A stretch of 64,000 bases of DNA from Bursaphelenchus xylophilus. Lineage: Eukaryota; Nematoda; Chromadorea; Rhabditida; Aphelenchoididae. Shown here in pieces: positions 1 to 10,510 of the stretch (the stretch's first letter is position 1; every line of letters starts with the position of its first letter). The position numbers were made by a program, and so were the translations under genes. The stretch lies in NCBI GenBank assembly GCA_904066235.2, contig CAJFCV020000005.1:12271501-12335500 (forward strand), read 5' to 3'. The notes under the pieces were generated by a model. It searched no databases. It saw only the letters and a list, made by a program, of their open reading frames with translations, and was not told the origin of the DNA.

Positions 1-100
1 AAAAGTCTTAGAATTTTGTGTAGCAACTTCACTAAAAATTTTTTCCCGATATCTCAACGTTGAATAGTTTTCAGTTTAGTTTTTTAGGGTATCTTTCGAC
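1..100. repeat. End of a long non-coding cassette (left edge of window)
   Basis: These bases match 12203-12300, 15256-15355 and, inverted, 12300-12405. They end in the boundary motif TTAGGGTATCTTTCGA, which recurs where cassettes of this family meet the GC-rich hairpin block. No coding capacity is seen. Confidence 0.7.
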
Positions 101-265
101 AAGCCCCCGCTTCGCGGGGCCTTGACGTCGCTGTGCGCGCAAAGGTTGCCCCTGCACAGTGTCGCTGATCGCGCACTACCTCTGGAGTCGCTGGCCACGC
201 TTCGCGCGGCCAGAAAAACGCGCTATCGCGCGTTCTACTTACTCAAGCCCGGGAGTCTCTGTGAC
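101..265. repeat. GC-rich multi-hairpin block, copy 1
   Basis: A chain of short inverted repeats: CCCCGC/GCGGGG around a TTC loop, CTGGCC...GGCCAG, and AACGCGC/GCGCGTT around TATC. The same block occurs at 2396-2555, 15355-15515 and 17350-17505, where stems are kept while loops differ (TATC, TGAC, TAAC). The block always lies next to the TTAGGGTATCTTTCGA boundary. It could be a transposon terminus or a structured RNA; nothing proves transcription. Confidence 0.6.
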
Positions 266-402
266 CGAGAGGCCGCGCGCCAGCGCTACCCTCCGCCAGC
301 GAAAGGCCGCGCGCCAGCGCTACCTTACATCAACGAAAGGCCGCGCGCCAGCGCTACGTTTCATCAACGAAAGGCCGCGCGCCAGCGCTACGTTTCATCA
401 GC
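266..402. repeat. 34-bp tandem repeat, copy 1
   Basis: About four units of a 34-bp repeat with the core GGCCGCGCGCCAGCGCTAC, separated by ACGAAA and TTTCATCA. It is homologous to 2564-2733 (about five units) and to a short stub at 17522-17580. The long open frames here follow from a repeat period without stops and are not taken as genes. Confidence 0.8.
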
Positions 403-499
403 TAACTTTAATCGATCAACTGTTTTTTGGACTTTGCCTCGGCCTTCGGCCTCGGCACAGTTCGCTGGAGCACTCTACAACAACATTCCGAAGGTTCCG

Positions 500-840
500 T
501 AACCAACGGCGGCCTTCGGCCGCCGATGCTTCACCAAAAAAGTCAATTTGGCTCGGCCTTCGGCCTCGCAAAGTTTCAAATCGCGAATAAATGAAAAAAA
601 AATCCGAAAAGAAATCCGACTTGCTCCGCTCCGACCCGGAGCTAATATTTCGAATCACAACCACTCACCCCAGCCAACCCTAATTTACCCCGCCCCCTTG
701 AAATGGGGAACTCCGCTTCCTTTCTCCGTCTTCTCATCCGTTCTCTCGCTTTCCGCTCTCTCTCGAAATTCGAACTTGCGTAACAGCAAAGGAATTTCCC
801 TCTTCGGCTCACTCTTCAGCCACGCACAAAAAAATCCAAA
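500..840. repeat. CCTTCGG hairpins and CT-rich segment, cassette 1
   Basis: Contains the hairpin GGCGGCCTTCGGCCGCC, then a CT-rich stretch with the AAATTCGAACTTGCGTAA motif that is expanded into a 59-bp tandem array at 15660-15955. Repeated at 2765-3175. Confidence 0.6.
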
Positions 841-841
841 G

Positions 842-2390
842 TGCCCGCGCTTTCTGGAGGCAGTGCTCACTCAGTTCGAAACCGATTGGGCTGAAATTTG
901 GCACGATGGAAGCTTACCGAATTTGTCAAAAATTGACCCGAGCCGAATTTTGAATTTCGAACTTTATTTGCCCTGAGGGCCGAATTTATGCGAAAAATGC
1001 CAAAAATCGACCTTTTGCCAACGGCGCAACGTCAACGGGACGACATCAGGAGCTGAAAATGGTCATGGAGCTATCCCAGGCAAATACAAAGACACAACGA
1101 AACTCTTTTTGGACTTTCGTCCCCGATTACGCGAATGAGGACTTTATATTACACTTGACACCTGGCCCTGGGGAAAAAATTTGAATTTTGGTCCGGACGG
1201 TCGTATTTTAGAAAATGAAAATCCTATCCGGTGCAGTTTTTCACGCTGATAACGATAGTCGAAGTCTCGATTCACGAAATTTGAATTTTGACGCCCTTAG
1301 GGCGATTTTTCGAATTTTTGAAAATCCGGCAAAAATTTTTTTTTTTCGATTTTCACCCTGAGGGCGTGAACTGAGAGAGCTGAAATTTGGCACGATTGTA
1401 GCCAGGCGAAATACGCAGGTGCGTTTTTCTCAGATTTTTGAAGTTCGCTCTAGTTTCCGAGATATTCAGGATACCGTGCCAAAATTTTGAATCCTCGAAA
1501 ATTTTAAATCGCACAGTGCGTTCGTATCTCAATCGTATTTTAGGAATCAAAAGTGGAATATAGGGTAGTTTTCAATGCTGAATCTGAGGGCACACACGAA
1601 AATCCGAAAAATTTGAAGTCCGTGCCCTGAGGGCCGAATTTTCGAAAAAAATTGAAAAATTTGGCGATATGCAGATTTTTTGAGAACCCCACCGAAGCTC
1701 CGAAGCCGAAAAATCGTATGAAGGTACTCTGGTCCAATACCAAGATCAACGCGAAGCCCTTTTTTTGAATTTCGACCTAGTTTCCGAGAAACGGAAATTT
1801 GAATATTACACATGACACCAACAACTTCAAAAAATCTCGAATGGCTAAAATACGAAATACGATGCACAGATACGAAAGGTGGTTCTAGGGCAACTTGGGC
1901 ATGCAGATTCAGAATCCGTTGTCAAAATCCAGAAATTCCGTCATCTTGACGGTGAAAAATGGAAATTTCGGAAAATCGCGAATAACTATCGACCGGTCGA
2001 TAATTTTTGGGGGGTGTAACGGAGTAATGTCATTTTTTTGAGAAGTAGATACGAATGGAATTTGAAAATTTTTGATTCCGTTCCGATTGGCGACAAAACG
2101 CACTTTTTTGCCTAAGGGCAAGATATGCAAATTTTGAAAATCCGCAAAGTTTTGGACCCCAACAAAGGTGAAACTGAGCCAGAAGCTAAGGAAAAGTCGA
2201 GAAATTCAAAAAGTTACAGCCAATCTAAGAAAAAAAAATCTCACTTTCAAACGGCCGTAGTTCCCGCCAAAATCGGCGGAAGGGAAATTCTGAAAATTAA
2301 AAGTCTTAGAATTTCGTGTTCTACCGCTATGCCAAATTTCAGGAAAAAAAGTCAACGTCTTCGATTTTTTACTTTTCTCTCTTAGGGTAT
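842..2390. repeat. Long non-coding cassette, copy 1
   Basis: About 1.5 kb of low-complexity sequence rich in GAATTTTGAATTTCG-type words, with the palindrome TATCGACCGGTCGATA at 1987-2002. Diverged copies lie at 3176-4062, 11070-12298, 12300-13560 (inverted), 14122-15350, 16125-17343 and 30902-32810. Only short, unconserved frames are present, so I see a non-autonomous repeat and no gene. Confidence 0.7.
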
Positions 2391-2395
2391 CTTTC

Positions 2396-2733
2396 GAAAG
2401 CCCCCGCTTCGCGGGGCCTTGACGTCGCTGTGCGCGCAAAGGTTGCCACGGATGAAGGTTGTTGATCGCGCACTACCTCTGGAGTCGCTGGCCACGCTTC
2501 GCGTGTCCAGAAAAACGCGCTATCGCGCGTTCTACTTACTCAAGCCCGGGAGTGTCTGTGACCGAGAGGCCGCGCGCCAGCGCTACCCTCCGCCAGCGAA
2601 AGGCCGCGCGCCAGCGATGCCTTACATCAACGAAAGGCCGCGCGCCAGCGCTACGTTTCATCAACGAAAGGCCGCGCGCCAGCGCTACGTTTCATCAACG
2701 AAAGGCCGCGCGCCAGCGCTACGTTTCATCAGC
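2396..2733. repeat. Multi-hairpin block plus 34-bp tandem repeat, copy 2
   Basis: Second copy of the 101-402 arrangement, joined to cassette 1 by TAGGGTATCTTTCGAAAG. Here the second stem reads GGCCACGC-TTC-GCGTG-TCC, where a base change on one side still pairs with the other side. Confidence 0.75.
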
Positions 2734-2764
2734 TAACTTTAATCGATCAACTGTTTTTTGAACT

Positions 2765-4062
2765 TTGCCTCGGCCTTCAGCCCCGGCACAGTTCGCTGGA
2801 GCACTCTACAACAACATTCCGAAGGTTCCGTATCCAACGGCGGCCTTCGGCCGCCGATGCTTCACCAAAAAAGTCAATTTGGCTCGGCCTTCGGCCTCGC
2901 AAAGTTTCAAATCGCGAATAAATAAAAAAAAATCCGAAAAGAAATTCAACTTGCTCCGCTCCGACCCGGAGCTAATATTTCGAATCACAATCACTCACCC
3001 CAGCCAACCCTAATTTACCCCGCCCCCTTGAAATGGGGAACTCCGCTTCCTTTCTCCGTCTTCTCATCCGTTCTCTCGCTTTCCGCTCTCTCTCTCGAAA
3101 TTCGAACTTGCGTAAAAGCAAAGGAATTTCCCTCTCTCGGCTCGGCCTCGCACAAAAAAATCGAAAAATCCAAAGTGCCCGCGCTTTCTGGAGGCAGTGC
3201 TGGCTCAGTTCGAAACCGATTGGGCTGAAATTTGGCACGATGGAAGCTTACCGAATTTGTCAAAAATTGACCCGAGCCGAATTTTGAATTTCGAACTTTA
3301 TTTGCCCTGAGGGCCGAATTTATGCGAAAAATGCCAAAAATCGACCTTTTGCCAACGGTGCAACGTCAACGGGATGATGTCAGGAGGTGAAAATGGTCAT
3401 GGAGCTATCCCAGGCAAATACAAAGGCACATCGAAGCCCTTTTTTGAATTTGGTCCCCGATTACGCGAAAGAGGAATTTATATTACACTTGACACCTGAC
3501 CCTGAAAAAATTTTTTGACGTCTGAAGTAAGAAGGACAATGTAGCCGAGATTGAGGTGGTTCTAGGTCAAAACGGACATGCTGAATCCACTCCCGCCATC
3601 AAAATCCCGAAATTCCGCCGTCAACGCGAAGTTTTGGTCGATTTTTCGAAAATCGAGTTTCGGTCGATTTTGCTCCAAATTCAAACGCCGGACGTGAACG
3701 TCGAATTCAGAAGCCGAAAAAAATGTAGTAGATAGCCTGAGTAATTCCTGAGACATTTGTGACGCCCGATTTTTGAATTTCGACCTAGTTTCCGAGAAAA
3801 AAAAATTTGAATATTACACTTGACATCTGACGTCGGAAGAAAATTTGGAATCTCTAAAATACGAAACGCTACTGCGGCGTGTGATATACGTTCCTAGGGC
3901 AAGTCGTACATGCTGAATACGATGGCACATGCAAAAATCCGAAAAATTTGAAGTCCGTGCCCTCAGGGCCGATTTTTCAAAAAAAAAGTGAAAATCGACC
4001 GTTGGCGGAAGACCTCGGGATTCAACGACGATCCCAGAATCTGAAAATAATGGAGAACATAC
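2765..4062. repeat. Cassette copy 2, truncated by the assembly gap
   Basis: Repeats 500-2000 with substitutions and then a different internal segment (3520-3960). It runs directly into the N gap, so its relation to the truncated polyprotein beyond the gap cannot be judged. Confidence 0.65.
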
Positions 4063-4562
4063 NNNNNNNNNNNNNNNNNNNNNNNNNNNNNNNNNNNNNN
4101 NNNNNNNNNNNNNNNNNNNNNNNNNNNNNNNNNNNNNNNNNNNNNNNNNNNNNNNNNNNNNNNNNNNNNNNNNNNNNNNNNNNNNNNNNNNNNNNNNNNN
4201 NNNNNNNNNNNNNNNNNNNNNNNNNNNNNNNNNNNNNNNNNNNNNNNNNNNNNNNNNNNNNNNNNNNNNNNNNNNNNNNNNNNNNNNNNNNNNNNNNNNN
4301 NNNNNNNNNNNNNNNNNNNNNNNNNNNNNNNNNNNNNNNNNNNNNNNNNNNNNNNNNNNNNNNNNNNNNNNNNNNNNNNNNNNNNNNNNNNNNNNNNNNN
4401 NNNNNNNNNNNNNNNNNNNNNNNNNNNNNNNNNNNNNNNNNNNNNNNNNNNNNNNNNNNNNNNNNNNNNNNNNNNNNNNNNNNNNNNNNNNNNNNNNNNN
4501 NNNNNNNNNNNNNNNNNNNNNNNNNNNNNNNNNNNNNNNNNNNNNNNNNNNNNNNNNNNNNN
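4063..4562. other. Assembly gap (500 N)
   Basis: Exactly 500 undetermined bases, the signature of a default scaffold gap. It sits where the remainder of the copy-A polyprotein (protease, Rep, helicase) would be expected, so the real missing length may be very different. Confidence 0.98.
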
Positions 4563-5687
4563 CACAAAAGATGGATCGAAAACACCAGTGGTCAAAAAGT
4601 TTTGATAGCCACGTGAACTGAGCAAGCCGAGATTGGCTGTAAAATGTGGAAGATACTCAGCGATTCCAAATGTTAAGGCTACAGTGGTCGCCATTTCATT
4701 AGGAGAGCTCTGCAGGTCTTCTAATCCGATCTGGAGCAAACATAGATCTAGGTCAAAACCATAGGGCCTTGTCTTAAAATTACGATTATATTGTGATTCC
4801 ATAAAAGATTCAGGCACAATATCACTTAGCAATAGATAAGACATGCCACCGCCCATAAAAGTATCCTCATCCATATTTGGAAAATACCTGAAGGCATCAT
4901 ATGGATATGGAATGTCCACATTCCGTTTCAAAGGAGGATTTGTTTCAATCAAATCCTCAAACAGGAATGAATCCATACTTTTGGAGAGACTTTCAACGTC
5001 TTCAAACTCCTTGTTGGATTCATCGATCTCAACAGGGGACTTAACAACCTTTAAAGACCCGTTTTTCACAGCTTTCTGTGATTTGGTCTTTCGCGATGCG
5101 AATCCTATGCGTCTGGCGCGTGGTTTCGACCGGCTTTTTGCCTGGCTGATCTCTGCCTCAGCATTCAATTCAGAATTTTGAGGAAGAGATAAGGCCGTTT
5201 TTTCGGCTTTAGATGGCTTCTGAGCCTGGGAGACGGCTTTTCTACCGCCTCCACGACAGGCCTCAGCGTAAAGCTGGCAGTAAGCAACAGGAATATTGCT
5301 GTTTTCAAGCAATTTCTTGTCTTTGGGCAACAGCATGCTACCGGGTCGAGACCCGGAGCTTCTGCTAATCCTCTGAGCCGGCGAGAACTCGTACCCGGGA
5401 CGAATCCCGGGAGAATTTTCCATCCGTAAACCCGGCGATGACTCGTACCCCGTTAGAGTTTGGGGAGAATTATCCATCCGGGCGGGCGAGAACTCGTACC
5501 CGGGACGAATCCCGGGAGAATTTTCCATCCCTGAGGGCGAGAACTCGTACCCGGGACGAATCCCGAGAGAATTTTCCATCCCTATTATAGGCGAGAACTC
5601 GTACCCGAGACGAATCCCGGGAGAATTTTCCATCCTATTTTTATAGATAGTAGAATAATAAGTAGAAATAAAAAATTTTGAAAGCAT
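4563..5687 (-). pseudogene. N-terminal part of Helitron polyprotein, copy A (truncated at gap)
   Basis: Homologous to the N-terminal piece of the copy-B polyprotein (24566-25854). Shared stretches include QLYAEACRGGGRKAVSQAQ, a GFASRK-type basic motif, FEDVESLSxSMDSF and DLIETNP. The start is taken at the ATG at 5685-5687, because the frame further upstream opens on a TTG. After a short leader come about six tandem repeats of about 16 residues with the core MENSPGIRPGYEFSP (5340-5640), which are absent from copy B. The frame is open to the gap edge and no protease or Rep sequence follows in the visible part. Function of this N-terminal region is unknown; in copy B it leads straight into an Ulp1-like protease domain. 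Whether copy A is a fragment or a complete gene hidden by the gap cannot be decided. Confidence 0.65.
5340..5640 (-). repeat. Coding tandem repeats, GIRPGYEFSP type
   Basis: About six in-frame units of about 48 bp inside the copy-A polyprotein N-terminus. Units differ by a few substitutions and short linkers. The equivalent part of copy B carries an unrelated 36-39-bp repeat. Confidence 0.85.
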
Positions 5688-5729
5688 CTCGAAAAATGAA
5701 ATAATTTCAAAAGAAAAATAATTTTTTGA

Positions 5730-5990
5730 GTCAAAGCTCAATTAGCAAGCGAATCAAAGTTCACTGAAATCCTTCGTTGAAAGATAACAAATTTCCAACC
5801 GAACGCGCATCAATTATTTCCTTGCGAAGCGAAGAAATGGGTAGGAACAACGAAGAGAGCGAGAGAAACGCGCGCTATTTCGCGCTCTCTCTGCCTCTCA
5901 GCGCCCTCTCTCCGTTTCGCGCTCTCTCGCTCTCTCTCGTTTTTCGCGTGTCCGATCTGGCAAGTTAAGCAACTTTACAAAAAAGATGTC
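5730..5990 (-). promoter_or_regulatory. Conserved 5' flank of polyprotein gene, copy A
   Basis: About 250 bp upstream of the start is strongly conserved with 25970-26230 even though the coding repeats between them differ. It holds a GA/CT-rich inverted stretch (GAGAGCGAGAG ... CGCTCTCTC) and ends in TGGCAAGTTAAGCAAC. Conservation and position suggest a promoter or 5' UTR. No TATA box was identified. Confidence 0.5.
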
Positions 5991-6289
5991 GCAATAAGCT
6001 GGAAATGATTAAGTAATTAAAATATAATTAATTTATGATATTTAGAAAATAAAATCAAAATTTTATATGCAACTTGAAGCGAGTTACATCAAAAACAAAT
6101 TCATATTGTACATGAGGAAATGTGAAAAAAAAATGTTTTTAAGGGAAGAAAAGGCAGGAATTAAATAGCAAATAATGTAGTAGATTAAATTTGTGATTTT
6201 TAGAGACCATTCCGATCCGTTTTTATGAAACTTGAACAAAGTTACATCAAAAATAAAATTTATATTGTACTTGAGCTCGAAAATTGCGA

Positions 6290-6645
6290 ATAACTTTCGA
6301 CCGGTCGATAATTGTCAATAGCAAGTTGCGTTCAGAAGGCTTAGAATTTCACGTGGAATAGGATAGAATGAAAAAATTATCGAAAATCGAAAAAAATTTT
6401 CCCAACTTTCGACCGGTCGATAATTGTCAATAGCAAGTTGCGTTCAGAAGGCTTAGAATTTCACGTAAAATATGATGGAATAAAAAAAATGCGAAAATCG
6501 AAAAAAATTTTCCTAACTTTCGACCGGTCGATAATCGTAAATAGCAAGTAGGCTTCAGAAGTCGAAGAATGTTGCGCTGAACATGATGCAGTAAAAAAAT
6601 TTCGGAAAATTCGACGTATAAAGAAGTTATAGCCAAAACAAAATT
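6290..6645. repeat. 112-bp tandem array with CGACCGGTCG, copy A
   Basis: Three units with CGACCGGTCG at 6298, 6410 and 6521 (periods 112 and 111), each followed by TAATxGTxAATAGCAAGT and an A-rich tail. The same three-unit array is at 26527-26860 and a degenerate single unit at 30045-30170. Confidence 0.85.
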
Positions 6646-6694
6646 ATATTACACATGGCAATTGAGACAAATTTTGAATTTCGCTGATGTAAGA

Positions 6695-6780
6695 AGGGCT
6701 CCGGTCGGCTCCAGCCTTCGGCTGGAGCCTCCCGGAGCAGCCGGCGAGCCGGCTCGGCCTTCGGCCTCGCCAGCTCGCAA
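6695..6780. repeat. GC-rich double hairpin, single copy
   Basis: Two adjacent inverted repeats: GGCTCCAGCC-TTC-GGCTGGAGCC and GGCTCGGCC-TTC-GGCCTCGCC. This is the unit arrayed at 10511-11060, 13555-14112 and 30226-30870, with a single copy at 26925-27009. From here to 7325 only AT-rich filler is seen. Confidence 0.85.
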
Positions 6781-7325
6781 TAATTTTTTATAAAAATAGT
6801 CTTTTTTGCTGTGTAAGTAGGGCTCCTCTTCCGATAAAGTAGTTTCAGTCGAAAGTTGCGTAAAAGAAAAGAAATTTCCCGCCATTTTAGGTGAGAAAAA
6901 AATCCCGAAAATTGACGTTGTGACAACAGCGCAGCCTTGGAGAGCTGAGAAGCTAAAAAAATCCACAGGGTACTCTATGGAAATACGAAGACAACACCGA
7001 AGCCCTTTTTTCGAAGTTGGACTTCAGTTTCAAAGAAAAAAATTATTTAGAAGCCTTATGTTACATAGCTTTAATAGTAACGACTTGAATGAATAACATG
7101 CTTAGTAACAACAAATATTTTGTAACAACAAAATCAAAGTAATGGGAAAGCAAGCTGTTTTAAGATTTCCCCAACTTCGCTTTGATTAGCTCGTTCAACG
7201 TGACGATGGGGCGGGCTGGCTTCATAGAATTATTGAATTCAGACAATGGAGAATTAGACCCCTTTAAAGAATCATATAAGTTTATGATCTACTTAAAACA
7301 ATCAACAACAAACAATAAAAATTTT

Positions 7326-8306
7326 TCACTCCACCTTAGCCTTAGACCGTCGGAAGATTCTCGGAGTCTTCTTCTTCTTGAAATCATGATGAGGAGAGTC
7401 GCCAACCTTCGTTCCCGTCGCAGTCTGGGCCTTCTCCACATTGAACTTGACATTCTCGGCGTTCTTCTTGATCTCGGCGGTCTTCTCGCCTTCAGCTTGC
7501 TTCTTCTCCTTTCCGTCCTTCGCTTTTGCGGGTTGCACGGTGTCCTTCTGTTTGGTTCCCCACGTTTTCGCCTTCTCCCAAACAGAGAGCTTGTAACAGT
7601 CATCATCGCAATGTTTCGCCACCTCAGATGAAGTCAAGTCCTTGTTGAGCGGTTTATGGAAGTTCCCGTAGCTGCCGTCGTCATGCTCATTGACAACTTC
7701 CGAAGTTTGAGGTGGGATATTTTCCTCATCGGGATTGTAGACCGGGGTGATGCAATTGTCGTATCTTGTTTCCAAAAGACTGTCTTCGTTGGGGGAAGGG
7801 GGGTTTTTTTTGTCAGCGTTGTGACTAAAATAAAGGTTGTAATATAGATGATAACAAAAATCAATAATCTTTACTGAAAAGTTGTAAAAACTTACCGATT
7901 ATCGACGGAAGGTGAAATAGGGACAGGCTGTAGAGAGGGCTGACGGGAAGGAGATCCATTATCCGGTTTCAACGCGCGCTTCTTGAAACGACTTCTAAAG
8001 AATAGAATGTAGTATCAACGGTATTAGACCAAAAGAATAGCAATAGCTTTTATATAAGGACTTACTGTTTGGAAAGAAATCTGGATCTTCCCTCATTTCT
8101 TTGGGCACCAAAGCCACCACGGCCGCCTCCACCACGACCGCCACCACCTCTGCGCCATGAGCCGCGTCCTCGGCCCCCGCCTTGAGATCCTTGCTGGATG
8201 ATAACTTGCTTTAGTATCTTAGTTTGGCCGTAGGCCTGCAAATAAAAAACAGAAATGAAACATTGTAAAAAAACATAGAAAAACACCAATTTAAACTCAC
8301 ATTCAT
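7326..8306 (-). CDS. RGG-box, Lys/Glu-rich protein of the composite unit, copy A
   Basis: Four coding exons: 8301-8306 (ATGAAT only), 8066-8235, 7896-7994 and 7326-7824. All junctions are GT-AG and the total is 774 nt (257 aa). The N-terminus (ILKQVII) is followed by an RGG/GGGRG tract at about residues 20-45 (GRGSWRRGGGGRGGGGRGG), a linker with PVPISP, and a highly charged tail ending in basic KKKKTPRIFRRSKAK. RGG tracts are known to bind RNA or G-rich nucleic acids; that role here is inferred. A paralogue with the same exon pattern, including the six-nucleotide first coding exon and phases, lies at 27255-28432. Both sit at the same place in the repeat unit, so this may be cargo of the element. 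No homologue outside the window is recognised. Confidence 0.8.
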
Positions 8307-8436
8307 GGTGGTATAGATCAAAAAAGTCCAAAATCTTCAGAAATTTCGATTTTCAGAGCTCTCGAATCAATGAAAACGATACGAAGTTTCGAAACGGTTC
8401 AGGAAATGCGCTGGATTGACGTGCACTGTCGATCTG
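8301..8436 (-). other. 5' UTR exon joined to the RGG gene start, copy A
   Basis: A polypyrimidine tract and acceptor (TTTTGGTTTCAG) precede 8436. The exon runs to the ATGAAT at 8301-8306 and its GTGAGT donor. In copy B the matching exon is 28427-28470. Confidence 0.6.
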
Positions 8437-9657
8437 AAACCAAAATGAGTAAATTAATATGTAAGAAAACAAATTGTTTTCGAAAAATACAAAAACAAAG
8501 TCAAAAGATGTAAAAATAAGTGAGGGTTGTGAGAGAAAAGAAGGAATTCGATTTTTCATTACACTCGATCCTGCGGCCCTTCAATTGCATCCATTTTTCC
8601 CGCAATTACAATCGATTTAGGTATGTTTTTTCATTTTTTTTGTTGATCTTTGAAGGTGGGGGGGAGAACAGAAGGAAGTGGGGGTAAAATGTGGGGCAAA
8701 ACCTTGGCAAAATTTTGGCCAACCTTTGGCAAAGCTTTTGCCAACATTTCGTCCGCTTTTTGCCCACTTTTGACCTTATTTTAGGCGGCTCAAGGGTTAA
8801 CCCTTTTTCCGCCTAAAATAAGGTCAAAACTGGGCAAAAAGGTGGACGAAACGTTGGCAAAAGTTTTGCCAAAGCTCCGTCAAACCTTTGTCAAGCATTT
8901 ACCCCATATTTTACCCTCACTTCCTTCTTTTCTCTCAGAAAACTTGCTTTATTTTGAGATTTTTTTGAACTTTAGTTATTTGTGGGATTTTTTTTTATTT
9001 TTCGGTGTTCAAGGGGGGAAGTGGGGGTTAAAGGCTTTGTAAAAGCTTGGAAAAGGTTTGACGGAGCTTTGGCAAGGCTTTTGCCAACGTTTCGTCGACC
9101 TTTTTGCCCAGTTAGACCTTATTTTAGGCGGGAAAAGGGTTAACCCGCCTAAAATAACGTCAAAACTGGGCAAAAAGTTTGACGAAACGTCGACAAAAGT
9201 TTCGCCAAAGGTCGGCCAAACTTTTGCCAAGCTTTTACAAAGCCTTTTACCCCCAATTCCCCCCTTCAACACCGAAAAATAAAACAAATCCTAAAAATAA
9301 GTAAAATTTCAAAAAAAATCTCAAAATAAAGCAAGTTTTCTGAGAGAAAAGAAGGAAGTGGGGGTAAAATGTGGGGTAAATGCTTGACAAAGGTTTGACG
9401 GAGCTTTGGCAAAACTTTTGCCAACGTTTCGTCCACCTTTTTGCCCAGTTTTGACCTTATTTTAGGCGGAAAAAGGGTTAACCCTTGAGCCGCCTAAAAT
9501 AAGGTCAAAAGTGGGCAAAAAGCGGACGAAATGTTGGCAAAAGCTTTGCCAAAGGTTGGCCAAAATTTTGCCAAGGTTTTGCCCCACATTTTACCCCCAC
9601 TTCCTTCTGTTCTCCCCCCCACCTTCAAAGATCAACAAAAAAAATGAAAAAACATAC
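8437..9657 (-). repeat. Nested palindrome filling a 5' UTR intron, copy A
   Basis: The outer palindrome runs from about 8559 to 9722, centred on GGGTTAACCC at 9137-9146. Inside it are three smaller palindromes centred near 8795, 9141 and 9478, each built on TTATTTTAGGCGG ... CCGCCTAAAATAA and flanked by repeated TTTTGCCAA / TTGGCAAAA words. The stretch is bounded by a donor (TTTAG then GTATGT at 9657) and the acceptor before 8436, so it reads as an intron that would fold into long double-stranded RNA. Copy B has the same arrangement at 28471-29510. Confidence 0.8.
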
Positions 9658-9808
9658 CTAAATCGATTGTAATTGCGGGAAAAATGGATGCAATTGAAGG
9701 GCCGCAGGATCGAGTGTAATGAAAAATCGATGCAATTGAAGGGCCACAGGTTGTTGTCGATTCCAAACCGCGCAATTCCACTTGGTGTGGCGATGGCTCC
9801 TTTGGCAA
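9658..9808 (-). other. Upstream 5' UTR exon of RGG gene, copy A
   Basis: Acceptor TTTGTTTCAG precedes 9808 and the donor GTATGT follows 9658. Part of this exon (CGATCCTGCGGCCCTTCAA) is repeated in inverted form at 8565-8590, inside the intron, so it belongs to the outer palindrome. Confidence 0.5.
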
Positions 9809-9894
9809 CTGAAACAAAGGAATATAATAAAAACGTAAAAAAATATGAAACACGAAAAATAGGAAAAATCTCGAAAGAAATAATAAAAAATTAC

Positions 9895-10005
9895 GAAAGC
9901 ATTCATATAACAACATGAAATCGTTGCAAAAAGTTTTGTTGCGAAAAAATAGAATCCCTTTTTGGGTAAACAAAGCTGTTTGGGGTGCAGGCTGCGCCCG
10001 AGGAA
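9895..10005 (-). other. Candidate first exon or trans-splice acceptor exon, copy A
   Basis: TTTATTTGCAG followed by TTCCTCGGGCGCAGCCTG is conserved at 29623-29707, as is a GTAATTTT donor. No upstream donor was found, so the acceptor could be a spliced-leader trans-splicing site, as is common in nematodes. That is inference. Confidence 0.45.
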
Positions 10006-10029
10006 CTGCAAATAAATTTTGATAAAATA

Positions 10030-10505
10030 CTTTTAAAACAGCGGGGAAACATGGGATTATTAAAATATAATTAAATTATGATATTTACAAAAAAAATCGA
10101 CTTTTTACATGCAGTTTGACCGAAGTTACAGCCGAAACAAATTTATATTGTACATGATCAAATGGGAGAAAAAATTTATTTCAATAGAAGCAAAAGCAGA
10201 AATCAAATATAAAATGATGTAACGTATTAAATTTGTGAATTTTAGGCACCATCCCGACCCGATTTCATAAAGTTCGAGCAAAGTTACAGCCAAATGAAAT
10301 TTATATTGTACATGATGAAATGTGAAAAAAAAAATGTTTTAACTGTCAGAAAAAAGAGGAATGAAATGGAAAATAACGTAGTATATTAAATTTGTGATTT
10401 TTAGAGACCATTGCGATCCATTTTTATGCTAATTGACCGAAGTTACAGCCAAAACCAAATTATATTACCCATGGGAATTGAGAAAAAATTTGAATTTCGC
10501 TTATG
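10030..10505. repeat. AT-rich flank shared with 26240-26510 and 29740-30040
   Basis: Contains repeated words such as TTTATATTGTACATGA and GAAGTTACAGCC. No gene is seen. The shared order marks these flanks as part of the composite unit. Confidence 0.55.
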
Positions 10506-10510
10506 TAAGC

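Noticed and set aside
266..402. Short regular repeats resembling a CRISPR array
   Set aside because: Units are contiguous 34-bp tandem repeats without unique spacers, and the window is eukaryotic.
122..590. Overlapping Arg/Ala-rich open frames on the plus strand (also 2419-2761)
   Set aside because: They follow the 34-bp GC-rich tandem repeat, whose period lacks stops. There is no start context, and several frames are open at once.
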